Source: Photobacterium phosphoreum
GTDB taxonomy: Bacteria; Pseudomonadota; Gammaproteobacteria; Enterobacterales; Vibrionaceae
Length of the DNA stretch: 64,000 nucleotides
Assembly (NCBI RefSeq): GCF_002954725.1
Contig: NZ_MSCQ01000001.1
Location: forward strand, 1,528,508 to 1,592,507
Direction: 5' to 3'
Below are positions 1 to 8,916 of the stretch, in pieces. How positions within the stretch are numbered: position 1 is the first letter of the stretch; each line of letters starts with the position of its first letter. The translations under genes were made by a program, and so were the position numbers. Under the pieces are notes generated by a model. That model ran no database searches, was not told the DNA's origin, and was given only the letters and a program-made list of their open reading frames with translations.

Positions 1-18
1 AACCACGAACGGTGGCTT
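1..18 (-). terminator. partial terminator hairpin after gnd
   Basis: On the minus strand a CCAC/GTGG stem with a five-base loop follows the gnd stop codon and runs toward TT at the window edge. The U-tract, if any, lies outside the window, so this is a tentative call. Confidence 0.3.
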
Positions 19-41
19 AATAATATTTTATCACTTACACA

Positions 42-1490
42 TTATACATCGTAAGTTGTAGAGGCTGTATCACCGCCAGTACCAGTCCAATTAGTATGGA
101 AGAACTGACCACGAGGTTGATCAATACGCTCATAAGTGTGAGCACCGAAGTAGTCACGCTGCGCTTGAATCATATTCGCAGGTAAGCTTGCTGTTGTGTA
201 ACCATCAAGGAATGTTAATGCTGATGTCATTGTTGGCATTGGTAGGCCAATTTCCATCGCTTTTGAGGCTACTTTACGCCATGCTGGCATGCTGCTTAGT
301 AAGATATCTTTAAAGTAAGTATCTGAACCAAGGAACTTAATATCAGGATTCACATCGTATGCATCACGGATATTACCAAGGAATGCACTACGAATAATAC
401 AACCGCCACGCCACATAAGAGCAACGTTGCCGTAGTTTAGATCCCAGTTAAACTCTTCTGAAGCTTCACGAATTAACATAAAGCCTTGTGCGTAAGAGAT
501 AATCTTTGAAGCCAGTAGTGCTTGACGCAATGCATCAACCCATACTTGCTTATCGCCATCAATCTTAGCAATTGTTTTACCAAATAGACTTTCAGCTTCA
601 ACACGTTGATCTTTCATTGAAGAAACACAACGTGCAAATACAGCTTCTGTGATTAGCGTTAGTGGAATACCCAAATCAAGCGCGTTGATACCTGTCCACT
701 TACCAGTGCCTTTTTGGCCTGCAGTATCAAGGATTTTCTCAACCAACGGTTGACCATCTTCATCTTTATAACCAAGAATTTCAGCAGTAATTTCAACTAA
801 GTAGCTATCTAACTCAGTCTTATTCCACTCTTGGAAAATTGCTTGCATCTCATCATGAGACAGCTCTAAACCAGACTTCATGAAGTGGTATGCTTCACTG
901 ATTAGCTGCATGTCACCGTATTCGATGCCATTGTGAACCATCTTAACAAAGTGACCTGCGCCATCTTTACCAACCCAATCACAACAAGGCTCACCCGCAG
1001 CTGTTTTTGCAGAGATAGCTTGGAAAATAGGTTTAATTGCAGGCCATGCAGCTTCAGAACCACCCGGCATGATTGAAGGACCAAAACGTGCACCTTCTTC
1101 ACCACCAGAAACACCAGAACCTACATATAATAGACCTTTAGCTTCAAGCTCAGCAACACGGCGGTTAGTATCTGGGTAGTTTGAGTTACCACCATCAATA
1201 ATGATATCGCCTTTATCAAGCAATGGTACAAGCTTATTTATAAATGCATCAACAACATCACCCGCACGAACCATTAACATGATTTTACGTGGTGATTCTA
1301 GCTTAGACACTAAATCTTCTAATGACGTAGCACCGATGATGTTAGTGTCCTTTGCTGGGCCTTCAAGGAATTCTTCTACTTTAGAAACGGTACGGTTAAA
1401 AGCAACTACTTTAAAACCATGGTCGTTCATATTAAGGATCAAGTTTTGACCCATAACTGCTAAACCAATTACACCAATATCGCCTTTCAT
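42..1490 (-). CDS. gnd: 6-phosphogluconate dehydrogenase, decarboxylating
   Basis: This cytoplasmic enzyme oxidatively decarboxylates 6-phosphogluconate to ribulose 5-phosphate and makes NADPH, the last oxidative step of the pentose phosphate pathway. The 482 residues are the normal family length. The N-terminal Rossmann motif GLAVMGQNL, the substrate-loop segment SGVSGGEEGAR, the catalytic-region segment HFVKMVHNGIEYGD and the C-terminal tail with NWTGTGGD are all visible. The ATG is preceded by AAGGAG and lies one base after the pgl stop codon, so the gene is the last of the zwf-pgl-gnd operon and is probably translated together with pgl. Nothing is missing. Identification is certain. Confidence 0.98.
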   Translation of the reverse strand: MKGDIGVIGLAVMGQNLILNMNDHGFKVVAFNRTVSKVEEFLEGPAKDTNIIGATSLEDLVSKLESPRKIMLMVRAGDVVDAFINKLVPLLDKGDIIIDGGNSNYPDTNRRVAELEAKGLLYVGSGVSGGEEGARFGPSIMPGGSEAAWPAIKPIFQAISAKTAAGEPCCDWVGKDGAGHFVKMVHNGIEYGDMQLISEAYHFMKSGLELSHDEMQAIFQEWNKTELDSYLVEITAEILGYKDEDGQPLVEKILDTAGQKGTGKWTGINALDLGIPLTLITEAVFARCVSSMKDQRVEAESLFGKTIAKIDGDKQVWVDALRQALLASKIISYAQGFMLIREASEEFNWDLNYGNVALMWRGGCIIRSAFLGNIRDAYDVNPDIKFLGSDTYFKDILLSSMPAWRKVASKAMEIGLPMPTMTSALTFLDGYTTASLPANMIQAQRDYFGAHTYERIDQPRGQFFHTNWTGTGGDTASTTYDV

Positions 1491-1491
1491 A

Positions 1492-2217
1492 TTATTCTCC
1501 TTGTGCTAGCAGTTTTGCTGCTGCTGCATCTAAATACCATTCTGTTTTGCCATGAGAGGCTTTAATTTTTGCCGCCGGATAAGCAAGATCTTCCGCCGGT
1601 GTACTATTTATTTCATGTAAGACTTCAGCCTTACTTTCACCCAAGACCAAGTAAGTAATACGATCGGCATTTTCAAGTAAACGTGCCGTTTTTGAAATAC
1701 GCTTTTGACCGCTTTCTGGTTGAGTGGCAATCACTGCTAACGCAGGATCATCAAAATTGGTTTGATGGGGAAATAAAGAAGCCGTATGCCCATCGCCACC
1801 CATGCCTAATAAAATCCAATCAAAGGCCGGTAAACCATTTTTGTGTGGAATGGTTGCATCCATTTCTGCGGCAAAACGTGCACATTCAGCTATCGGATCA
1901 GCTTCGCCACGAATACGATGAATATTCGCCGCAGGAATCGCAACATGTTTGAACAACAACTCATTAGCTTCACCGAAATTACTCTCAGCATCAGTTGGTG
2001 CAACACATCGCTCATCCCCCCACCAAAAGTGAAGATTATTCCATTGTATGCTGTCAGCAAAAGGGGCTTGCGCCAACGCTTTAAACAGCAGCTTAGGTGT
2101 ACTACCACCAGACAATGAAATATGTACTGCATGATCTTTCAGGCTCATGGCTTGCATGGTTTCAGCTAGAGAAACAACCACATCCTGCGGGGTATCAAAC
2201 ACTTTATAATTAATCAT
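1492..2217 (-). CDS. pgl: 6-phosphogluconolactonase
   Basis: This enzyme hydrolyses 6-phosphogluconolactone, the product of Zwf, to 6-phosphogluconate, the substrate of Gnd. The 241-residue protein has the DevB/Pgl family signatures: SLSGGSTPKLLF near residue 35, the WGDERCV segment near residue 66, and LLGMGGDGHTASLFP near residue 137. Length matches the bacterial family (about 230-250). It sits between zwf (2-base gap) and gnd (1-base gap), so the three oxidative pentose phosphate steps are encoded in reaction order on one transcript. The start is the ATG immediately after the zwf stop; no strong separate ribosome site is seen, which suggests coupling. Confidence 0.96.
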   Translation of the reverse strand: MINYKVFDTPQDVVVSLAETMQAMSLKDHAVHISLSGGSTPKLLFKALAQAPFADSIQWNNLHFWWGDERCVAPTDAESNFGEANELLFKHVAIPAANIHRIRGEADPIAECARFAAEMDATIPHKNGLPAFDWILLGMGGDGHTASLFPHQTNFDDPALAVIATQPESGQKRISKTARLLENADRITYLVLGESKAEVLHEINSTPAEDLAYPAAKIKASHGKTEWYLDAAAAKLLAQGE

Positions 2218-2219
2218 GT

Positions 2220-3719
2220 TTATAACTCACAATAATCCGTATTGGCTAAGTTTTTACATGGGAAGCGCCATTGACGACCGTCATTAACCAATAGCTCATC
2301 GGCTTCTTTAGGTCCCCATGTACCCGCAGCATAACCAAATAGATGCTCAGGTTGTTCTTTATAATCAAGAATCGGTTGTACGAACTTCCAACATGCTTTT
2401 ACTGCATCAGTACGTGCAAACAATGTTGCATCTTGTTTCATACAATCTAACAATAAACGCTCATAAGCAGTAAGCATGTTCATTGATTCAAGTTTGTCAT
2501 AATGGAAGTCCATTGATACTTCTTGAGATTCAAAACCAGCACCTGGTTTTTTAAGGCCGAAGCTCATTAAAATACCTTCATCAGGCTGAATACGAATAAT
2601 CAATTTGTTCTCTGGTGCATTAGCGCCAAAGACTGGGTGCGGTGTTTTCTTAAAGTGAATCACAACTTCAGTTACACGAGTCGGTAAACGTTTACCGGTA
2701 CGGACATAAAACGGTACCCCGTTCCAACGCCAGTTTTCGATAAACATCTTCATACCGACATAGGTTTCAGTACGAGATTCATCATCAACACCATGCTCTT
2801 GACGATAACCTGGAAGGTGTTTGCCACGAACATCAGATTCAGTGTATTGACCTAGAATTAAATTCTTCTGTAGATCGTCTTCTGATAATGGCTTAAAGCT
2901 TTGCATCACTTTAACCACTTCATCACGAATAGAGTCAGCATTAATGGCTGCAGGTGACTCCATACCGACCATTGCTAATACTTGCAATAAGTGGTTTTGG
3001 AACATATCACGTACAGCACCAGCACCATCGTAATAACCACCGCGATCTTCAACGCCTAACGCTTCAGATGCAGTAATTTCAACATAATCAATAAAATTAC
3101 GGTTCCATAATGGCTCAAACATACCGTTAGCAAAACGGAAAACTAATAAGTTCTGTACCGTTTCTTTGCCTAAGTAATGGTCAATGCGGTAAATTTGGTG
3201 CTCTTGAAAACATGCGTGAATCTGCTTATCTAAAGAAATAGCAGATTCAAGATCATAACCAAATGGTTTTTCAACGATCAGATTTTTCCAACCATCAGCT
3301 TCATCGTTAAGACCGTGAGCCGTAAGACACTCAGGAATAACACCGTAAAGGCTAGGTGGGGTTGCAAGATAAAATACTGCATTACCACTAGTATGGTGGG
3401 TATCTTTGAATACGTCTAAACGCTGTTTTAACACTGCGTATTGTGCAGCATCAGAGGTGTTTAATGCCTGATAATATAAATGTTGGCAAAACTTCGTTAA
3501 TATCGCTGTATCTGTTTTTTCATTTTCTTCTAATGCAGAACGAAGCTTGTCACGAAATTCCTGATCGCTATATGTCGTACGACTAACACCTAAAATAGCG
3601 AAATCTTCTGGCAATAAACCATTAGCGTATAAATGATAGAACGCAGGGATTAATTTTCGATGAGTCAAATCGCCTGACGCACCAAAAATTACAATTGCGT
3701 TATTTTCTGGTTTAACCAT
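2220..3719 (-). CDS. zwf: glucose-6-phosphate 1-dehydrogenase
   Basis: This enzyme oxidises glucose 6-phosphate to 6-phosphogluconolactone with NADP+ and is the entry to the oxidative pentose phosphate pathway. The 499 residues include the N-terminal dinucleotide site [17 protein letters not shown] (about residues 11-27), the active-site signature RIDHYLGKE (about residues 178-186) and the conserved [16 protein letters not shown] segment near residue 328. Length and motifs are normal. It is the first gene of zwf-pgl-gnd. The upstream region (3720-3990) is AT-rich and must contain the operon promoter, but no consensus -35/-10 pair stands out on this strand, and no SoxS or Mar box was recognised. 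Confidence 0.98.
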   Translation of the reverse strand: MVKPENNAIVIFGASGDLTHRKLIPAFYHLYANGLLPEDFAILGVSRTTYSDQEFRDKLRSALEENEKTDTAILTKFCQHLYYQALNTSDAAQYAVLKQRLDVFKDTHHTSGNAVFYLATPPSLYGVIPECLTAHGLNDEADGWKNLIVEKPFGYDLESAISLDKQIHACFQEHQIYRIDHYLGKETVQNLLVFRFANGMFEPLWNRNFIDYVEITASEALGVEDRGGYYDGAGAVRDMFQNHLLQVLAMVGMESPAAINADSIRDEVVKVMQSFKPLSEDDLQKNLILGQYTESDVRGKHLPGYRQEHGVDDESRTETYVGMKMFIENWRWNGVPFYVRTGKRLPTRVTEVVIHFKKTPHPVFGANAPENKLIIRIQPDEGILMSFGLKKPGAGFESQEVSMDFHYDKLESMNMLTAYERLLLDCMKQDATLFARTDAVKACWKFVQPILDYKEQPEHLFGYAAGTWGPKEADELLVNDGRQWRFPCKNLANTDYCEL

Positions 3720-3836
3720 GTAATGTTCCCATTTATTTACAGATCATTCGATCTGGTACAGCAATCAATTGCTTGGTATAACGGGCGTTATTATGCCGTA
3801 ATTTTCAATTTTTTATGCATTTTTTCGTGATAAAAA

Positions 3837-3864
3837 TTGAAAATTTTTGTTATACATTAATAAT
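3837..3864 (+). promoter_or_regulatory. candidate sigma-70 promoter in the zwf upstream gap
   Basis: TTGAAA (3837-3842, 5 of 6 to consensus) and AATAAT (3859-3864, 5 of 6) are separated by 16 bases. It points away from zwf, toward a terminator at 3993-4021, with no coding sequence between. AT-rich DNA produces such matches by chance, so confidence is moderate. Confidence 0.4.
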
Positions 3865-3870
3865 CTTATC

Positions 3871-4021
3871 CATCAAGATGTTGCATATAGTCGTCATATT
3901 TATCACTAATACACTAACATATCAGACAGTTTAGTACTTTTTACTCTTTCTATATTTAGTATATTAACAATTATTAACGACAGTGATAGACGAAAAAACC
4001 TATTACTTTGATAGGTTTTTT
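3871..4021 (+). ncRNA. candidate intergenic small RNA
   Basis: A transcript from the promoter at 3837-3864 would begin near 3871 and end at the perfect 11-bp hairpin with T-tract at 3993-4021, giving about 150 nt. No convincing ORF lies inside: an 18-codon frame at about 3880 has no ribosome site. No known family (Spot 42, RyhB, Qrr, CsrB) was recognised. The terminator has no gene upstream on this strand, which is the main argument for an RNA gene. Confidence 0.33.
3993..4021. terminator. bidirectional Rho-independent terminator
   Basis: AAAAAACCTAT and ATAGGTTTTTT form a perfect 11-bp stem around a seven-base loop; each arm supplies a U-tract in one orientation. It lies in the 620-bp gap between divergent zwf and the SEC-C gene, so it does not end either of them. 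Confidence 0.75.
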
Positions 4022-4189
4022 CAACTATATAATAAATTCTGATGACCAACCGTAACTCAAGTGTCCTTGATTAGAACCGTTGTAGTGTGAAGATGAAATT
4101 CTTCCAATGCAATCGATTACTTCAATAGCTATCAATAAGTAAACATCGGATACCACATTTTGGTTCATATACCCTGTTTACTTTTATTA

Positions 4190-4275
4190 CTTAAGCATCA
4201 GCTCAATGCTTGATAAGCGGCACGATGGCGGTTATTATGCCCACAATTTCAGCCACCTTACTTTTGGTGGCTTTT
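4190..4275 (+). ncRNA. possible second small RNA or 5' leader ending in a terminator
   Basis: The stretch ends in an AGCCACC/GGTGGCT stem (4251-4257 and 4266-4272) followed by TTTT, only 65 bases before the SEC-C start codon, and has an upstream AGCAT/ATGCT mini-hairpin near 4193-4210. It could be a short RNA or an attenuator in the leader of the SEC-C gene. The promoter (TTGGTT near 4160) is weak. An ATG at 4206 opens a frame through the terminator and is not considered coding. Confidence 0.28.
4251..4275 (+). terminator. Rho-independent terminator upstream of the SEC-C gene
   Basis: A seven-base-pair GC-rich stem (AGCCACC/GGTGGCT) with an eight-base loop is followed by a run of T. Its position in front of an ORF suggests either the end of a small RNA or an attenuator. 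Confidence 0.7.
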
Positions 4276-4339
4276 TCGTTATTAAGCGTATTCATTCAAC
4301 AATGACAGCGCTAATATTACATAGCAAACAGGTTACCCC

Positions 4340-4675
4340 ATGTCTAAATTTTTCTTTAAAGGCCGCATCGAAAAAAAACCAAAACACAGCAGCTGTGGCT
4401 ATAACACAAAGCGTGAAAATAAGCTTGGCACGGAAACCAACCCACTCACATTGATTGTGAACACAGAAGAACGTCAACAAGAACTAGAAGTACAACTAGC
4501 AGAACAACAGCTTTTTGCAACTATCACTGTAGATGCTAATGCTGTAGAAGATATTGCAGAACTTGCAGCAACATTAAACAAGCCAATCACGACAACGTTT
4601 GATAAAACGCCTAATCGTAACGATCTTTGTTCATGTGGCAGCGGTAAGAAATATAAAAAATGTTGCGGTAAGTAA
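4340..4675 (+). CDS. PBPRA1643-type SWIM/SEC-C metal-binding protein
   Basis: This small cytoplasmic protein of 111 residues has a C-terminal SEC-C zinc motif, CSCGSGKKYKKCCG, with cysteines 97, 99, 108 and 109. The N-terminal part carries a conserved-looking SSCGYNTKRENKLG segment with one more cysteine. SEC-C motifs bind zinc and in SecA contact SecB and ribosomes, but the function of this short family is unknown. The central region is acidic and probably helical (residues 40-80). It is a single gene preceded by a terminator-like hairpin and followed by a strong terminator at 4687-4712. The family name is from recognition of the overall layout; function is not claimed. Confidence 0.85.
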   Translation: MSKFFFKGRIEKKPKHSSCGYNTKRENKLGTETNPLTLIVNTEERQQELEVQLAEQQLFATITVDANAVEDIAELAATLNKPITTTFDKTPNRNDLCSCGSGKKYKKCCGK

Positions 4676-4686
4676 AACCTCACATA

Positions 4687-4712
4687 AAAACAGGAACCTC
4701 AGTTCCTGTTTT
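4687..4712 (+). terminator. terminator after the SEC-C gene
   Basis: AAACAGGAA and TTCCTGTTT form a nine-bp stem around a six- to eight-base loop, ending in TTTTA, eleven bases after the stop codon at 4675. Confidence 0.75.
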
Positions 4713-4796
4713 ATTCTCCCCTAAATAATGATACCTACTGTAGCGATATTGCTTTAGGTATACAATTTCGCCTCAATTTCTAAAGTAGATGTACAT

Positions 4797-5264
4797 ATGA
4801 GCAAAAAAAGTCAGGGTTACTCTTGCGTAGGCCTTTTTAATCCTAAAACACCAGAAAACGTCGGCTCTGTAATGCGGGCGGCTGGCTGTTATGGCGTCAA
4901 CTCTGTCTTTTATACTGGCACTCGTTATGATCATGCAGCGCAATTTTGTACTGATACCAAAAATGCTGCGCTTGATATCCCATTAATTGGTGTTGAAGAT
5001 CTAAAAGCAATTATTCCTGTCGGCTGTGTACCTGTTGCCGTAGATTTAATTGATGATGCGAAGCCATTACCTGAATATAAACATCCCAAACGTGCGTTTT
5101 ATATTTTTGGCCCTGAAGATGGTACCTTAAAAAAAGAAATTACTGATTTTTGTCGTGAAACAATTTATGTTCCAACAAAAGGATCGATGAATTTAGCGGC
5201 AGCCGTGAATGTTATTTTATATGACCGCATGGCAAAGGGTGATAATTTCTCAAACCATAAATAG
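4797..5264 (+). CDS. SpoU/TrmH-family RNA 2'-O-methyltransferase
   Basis: This is a short SPOUT-fold methyltransferase of 155 residues without an N-terminal substrate-binding domain, in the size class of TrmL/TrmH-like enzymes that methylate the 2'-hydroxyl of tRNA or rRNA using S-adenosylmethionine. The three SpoU motifs are present: NVGSVMRAAG (residues 21-30), IFGPEDGTL (103-111) and VPTKGSMNLAAAVNVILYDR (125-144). Motif 3 usually reads with MxSLNVS; here it is MNLAAAVN, a variant seen in some uncharacterised members, so the target RNA cannot be assigned. It is a single gene, convergent with the diguanylate cyclase and separated from it by a shared terminator. Confidence 0.88.
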   Translation: MSKKSQGYSCVGLFNPKTPENVGSVMRAAGCYGVNSVFYTGTRYDHAAQFCTDTKNAALDIPLIGVEDLKAIIPVGCVPVAVDLIDDAKPLPEYKHPKRAFYIFGPEDGTLKKEITDFCRETIYVPTKGSMNLAAAVNVILYDRMAKGDNFSNHK

Positions 5265-5278
5265 CATTACTACCAGTA

Positions 5279-5318
5279 AACCACTGCAACACTATCACAT
5301 TGCAGTGGTTAGATTTTT
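5279..5318. terminator. bidirectional terminator between convergent genes
   Basis: AACCACTGCAA (5279-5289) and TTGCAGTGGTT (5300-5310) form a perfect 11-bp stem, followed by AGATTTTT on the plus strand. It separates the methyltransferase gene from the diguanylate cyclase. Confidence 0.75.
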
Positions 5319-7449
5319 ATCGCTCAATGCCCGTTTTCTCGTAGAAGCGACGCTTATCTTTGTACATCACTTTATCTGCCACTAAGCAAACTTGATCTGC
5401 TGGGTATTGATCAGTACTGGCATATCCAACGGCAAAATGAATCTCAACCTGTTTTCCATTGGGTAAGCACGCATAATTAATTTGATCTCGTACCTTTTCT
5501 AATCGACGCCATAAAATACTGCAGCTATCTCGATCTCCCGCCTCAAGTATAATCGCGAATTCATCCCCACCAAGACGATAAACTGTATCTGTTAACCGAC
5601 AGGTTTCAACTAAAAGCTTACTTGTTTCAATTAATAACGTATCACCCATACTATGACCATAACTATCATTCGCTCGTTTCAACCCATTAACATCCAGCAT
5701 AAATAAACCAAAATTTCGACTTGGGTAGCGATTAAATAATTGTATATGCCCTTCTAGATCGTTATCAAATGCTTTTCTATTGGCTAATCCTGTTAATGAA
5801 TCAGTAACTGCAATACGTGCCAATTCACGATTTAACAATCGACCTTCTAATTCAGTTGACAGCTGACGAATAAATAATGAAATAACCTCAAGATCATCAT
5901 GCTCTAGTTGCATATATTGCATTACGATTATTCCAACAATATCATTTTGACTATTTTTAATCTTAAAACAATGCAGATATTTCCCATCACTAGGTAAGCA
6001 ATAATAGTCACTATAATGATTTTCTGGTTGTATTACTTGTTCTTCTAAACATGACTTATCTATATTTTCACACGCCCATTCATTATTATCGGCATAACTT
6101 TTCATTGCCCATCCAGCCATAGGATATAAAGCAACAAGTTGTGTCATTACGGTTTCAATAATATCACCCGATTGAATATCGTGACTAAATGACAATAGTG
6201 ATTGCAGCATTGACCGTCTATTTTCTTCACGAAGTAATGAACGACTAAGTGCTAATGTCTTTTCTTCAACTTTTAATTCTAATTGGTCATTAAAATTAAC
6301 TAATTGTAAGTTGGCTTGCTCTTTCTCTAAATATGCTGCATTTAATTCACTATTGGTAACAGCTAAATCAGCCACTTGTGCTTGAATAGTTTTTGCCATA
6401 TTACGTATTAATCGGTCAACCATAAAAAATTCTGTAAATCTTAAATCTCGCCCTAACTCCTGATATTCCCCTCGAGAATAAGCCCGTACCGTTTCCATTA
6501 AACCGCCTAATGGTCGAGCAATCCAACGATATGTCATTCCTGCAATAAAAAATGCGAGTAAAATAATAATCACACCAAATAGTGAAATATATTTCAAAGA
6601 ATTAATATATGGGTTTTCACCTAAATACTTATCCATATACACTTTCATCGTGTATTCAATCGGTTCAGAAATATACTTATTTTCTAACTTAATATTTATT
6701 GTTTTATTTATTGTTGATCTATTTTGATCTATTTTACTTTGAGAAATGATAATATTCTTCATATCACGAGTATTATTCACCCCTCTTTCTCGATTATTTT
6801 TAAAAACAACTCGCTCCCCATCTTTTAGATAAGGTTTTAATACTTTAACAATATTTTCCATTGGAACGACAACAATCAAATATCCTAAAGGTACACGCTT
6901 TAAACCATTCGTCATCGATTGAAAAATAGGAACACCAATAACAATTCCACGACGAGTAGGATTAAATTTCAAAGGCATTAAATCTTCATCATTATAATAA
7001 AAAACCCATTGCCGACCGTTTCCATGATGAATTGATAAACGGTACATAAGAATATCTTTTAATTTAGAAAAAGAAGATAAACCATGAATACCATTATAGC
7101 TTTCAATTTCAGACCATCGATCATCAACTAAATAAGCTGCTTGAATTAATGGGGTGTTTTTAACTAATCTTCCTAGTGAAGTATTAACATGACCCGCCAA
7201 AAAAAAATTATCAATCGCTTGAACAAATAATCTATCACGTGACAGCACATCTAAACTTGTCGATAATAATGAAAATCGATAATCAAACTCTTGTTTAATG
7301 GTATTAGATAATCGATTTAACATATCAATACGGTAATTCGCTTCTACATCTGATTGTTGTTTTAAAAGCAACCCACCAACAATAGCAGCCGGTACAACAG
7401 CAATGATTAACATTAATAATGCTAACGATGACTTTAAGCGTAATTTCAT
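5317..7449 (-). CDS. membrane diguanylate cyclase with periplasmic sensor domain
   Basis: The enzyme makes cyclic di-GMP from GTP at the inner membrane. From the N-terminus: transmembrane segment (about 9-29), a periplasmic region of about 255 residues (Cache-like in size), a second transmembrane segment (about 287-308), a HAMP-like region, a coiled coil (about 370-410), a divergent GAF-sized region, and a C-terminal GGDEF domain. The active-site GGDEF (about 627-631) is intact, and RLTD lies five residues upstream, the spacing of the product-inhibition I-site. No EAL or HD-GYP domain follows. The start is the ATG at 7449, whose first base is the last base of the upstream stop (TGATG), so translation is coupled to the solute-binding protein. 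A TTG three bases earlier is an alternative. Confidence 0.9.
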   Translation of the reverse strand: MKLRLKSSLALLMLIIAVVPAAIVGGLLLKQQSDVEANYRIDMLNRLSNTIKQEFDYRFSLLSTSLDVLSRDRLFVQAIDNFFLAGHVNTSLGRLVKNTPLIQAAYLVDDRWSEIESYNGIHGLSSFSKLKDILMYRLSIHHGNGRQWVFYYNDEDLMPLKFNPTRRGIVIGVPIFQSMTNGLKRVPLGYLIVVVPMENIVKVLKPYLKDGERVVFKNNRERGVNNTRDMKNIIISQSKIDQNRSTINKTINIKLENKYISEPIEYTMKVYMDKYLGENPYINSLKYISLFGVIIILLAFFIAGMTYRWIARPLGGLMETVRAYSRGEYQELGRDLRFTEFFMVDRLIRNMAKTIQAQVADLAVTNSELNAAYLEKEQANLQLVNFNDQLELKVEEKTLALSRSLLREENRRSMLQSLLSFSHDIQSGDIIETVMTQLVALYPMAGWAMKSYADNNEWACENIDKSCLEEQVIQPENHYSDYYCLPSDGKYLHCFKIKNSQNDIVGIIVMQYMQLEHDDLEVISLFIRQLSTELEGRLLNRELARIAVTDSLTGLANRKAFDNDLEGHIQLFNRYPSRNFGLFMLDVNGLKRANDSYGHSMGDTLLIETSKLLVETCRLTDTVYRLGGDEFAIILEAGDRDSCSILWRRLEKVRDQINYACLPNGKQVEIHFAVGYASTDQYPADQVCLVADKVMYKDKRRFYEKTGIER

Positions 7450-8693
7450 CAATTCTTATCCAACTTTTGAATCTGCTCCATCGCCATCTTTTGCATATGT
7501 GCAGCTGCATATACTGCTGTAGCACCCGCTTGATAGCGTTGAAAACCAATCACTATAGCCTGCCATGAAATAGCCATATTCAACGTTGATGGCATAGCTC
7601 TCGTTAGTGCCATTTGATCAAACATAACCAAACTATCCCCTTCCGCTTTCGATTTTAGCTGTCGATAATAAGCTATCGATATTGGTAATAACTGTGTTTT
7701 TTCGTACACTGCTCGCTGATTATTTTGTTGTTGAACAAACTCAGAAAAGTCCTTAATTAATTGTTTTTTTTCTTTTGATTTCAGAGTGTAATTAGGAACA
7801 GCTAAAACAAATGTACTTGCCATTGGGTGCATAGTTTTACCTTTCACCTTTGGTAATAAAGCCACACCTAAATTGTCTCCCAACATCATTTTCAAATCAT
7901 GATATGCCCAATCACCATTAATTGAATATGCACTCTTATCATTCACAAAATCCAATTGAGAGCAGCGGTAATCACAATCTCGATTCACAATGCCTTGTTC
8001 TGCCAACAAATGATAATATTTTAATGCTTTAACCATTGCTGGTGTATTAAGGGTGATATTTCCATTCGTAATAGGCCAACCATTAAAAGCAGATAAAAAG
8101 GGCATAAAATAATACATATCATTATAGTTCCATCCCATCGGCATAATATTTTTTGCTAGAAACTGTTTTTTTTCTAAAATAATATCTTCAAAATCTGTCG
8201 CTGGGTGTGTCACATATTTTTTATTATAATATAATAATAAAAAATTACCTTGAATAAGAGGTATTCCCCAGTACTTTCCTTGTAATTTAACCGTCGATCT
8301 TACCATTGAACTCAGTTTTTCTTGATACCAATCGCGAGGAATAGCTGATAAATCCATCATCTGATGTAAGCCCAAAAAATCAGAAGGGATAACAACAAGA
8401 TCAGGTAATCCACCATCCTGAGCACTTAACAGAATTTCTGCTTTTATTTCTGATGGATCTAATTGAACAACTGATACTTTAACATCATGATTTTCTTTGT
8501 ATTTATTTGTCATTATGGTTAAGAAATCACGATTTTGATGTGACGACCAAATTGTTAATATAGGTGTAGCTAATACAGTATTTGAAAATAACAAGATGAC
8601 TAATAAAAAAGAAAAATGAATAGTGTTTAATAAATTCTCAGATATTATCTTAATAATATCTAAATACATATTTCGATGTTTTTTGTATGACAT
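7449..8693 (-). CDS. periplasmic sugar-type solute-binding protein coupled to a diguanylate cyclase
   Basis: A 414-residue extracytoplasmic binding protein resembling the MalE/UgpB cluster: mature start PILTIWSSHQ, then the DLVVIPSD and KYWGIPLIQGNFLLLYYNKK segments typical of family 1 solute-binding proteins. A hydrophobic signal (about 27-41) follows an unusually long 26-residue N-region, with probable cleavage after VLA; an internal ATG at residue 9 would shorten it. No lipobox is seen, so it should be soluble in the periplasm. No ABC permease or ATPase gene is nearby. Its stop overlaps the start of the sensor diguanylate cyclase, which implies that it presents a ligand to that sensor, as NspS does for MbaA in Vibrio cholerae. 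The ligand is unknown. Confidence 0.85.
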   Translation of the reverse strand: MSYKKHRNMYLDIIKIISENLLNTIHFSFLLVILLFSNTVLATPILTIWSSHQNRDFLTIMTNKYKENHDVKVSVVQLDPSEIKAEILLSAQDGGLPDLVVIPSDFLGLHQMMDLSAIPRDWYQEKLSSMVRSTVKLQGKYWGIPLIQGNFLLLYYNKKYVTHPATDFEDIILEKKQFLAKNIMPMGWNYNDMYYFMPFLSAFNGWPITNGNITLNTPAMVKALKYYHLLAEQGIVNRDCDYRCSQLDFVNDKSAYSINGDWAYHDLKMMLGDNLGVALLPKVKGKTMHPMASTFVLAVPNYTLKSKEKKQLIKDFSEFVQQQNNQRAVYEKTQLLPISIAYYRQLKSKAEGDSLVMFDQMALTRAMPSTLNMAISWQAIVIGFQRYQAGATAVYAAAHMQKMAMEQIQKLDKN

Positions 8694-8916
8694 ATAGCAA
8701 ACTCAGAGTAAATAACTCTCATTTAGATAAGTATTATACTAAATACTAACAAATTAATGTGATCTAATAGGGATTATAGATTATACCCCTCTCGATAATT
8801 TCGAATTGATATTAATCAAGAATAATAATGTTTAATATCTATTGTAAGCTAAATATAAATCATTATTATAAAGCTACTTATTCCATTAAGCTCATCAAAG
8901 CTGATACATAAATACC

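Noticed and set aside
3720-3836. SoxS/Mar or other operator for zwf
   Set aside because: No sequence close to a known consensus was found in the AT-rich stretch.
4206-4454. 82-codon plus-strand frame before the SEC-C gene
   Set aside because: It reads through a terminator hairpin and overlaps the SEC-C gene in another frame; no ribosome site.
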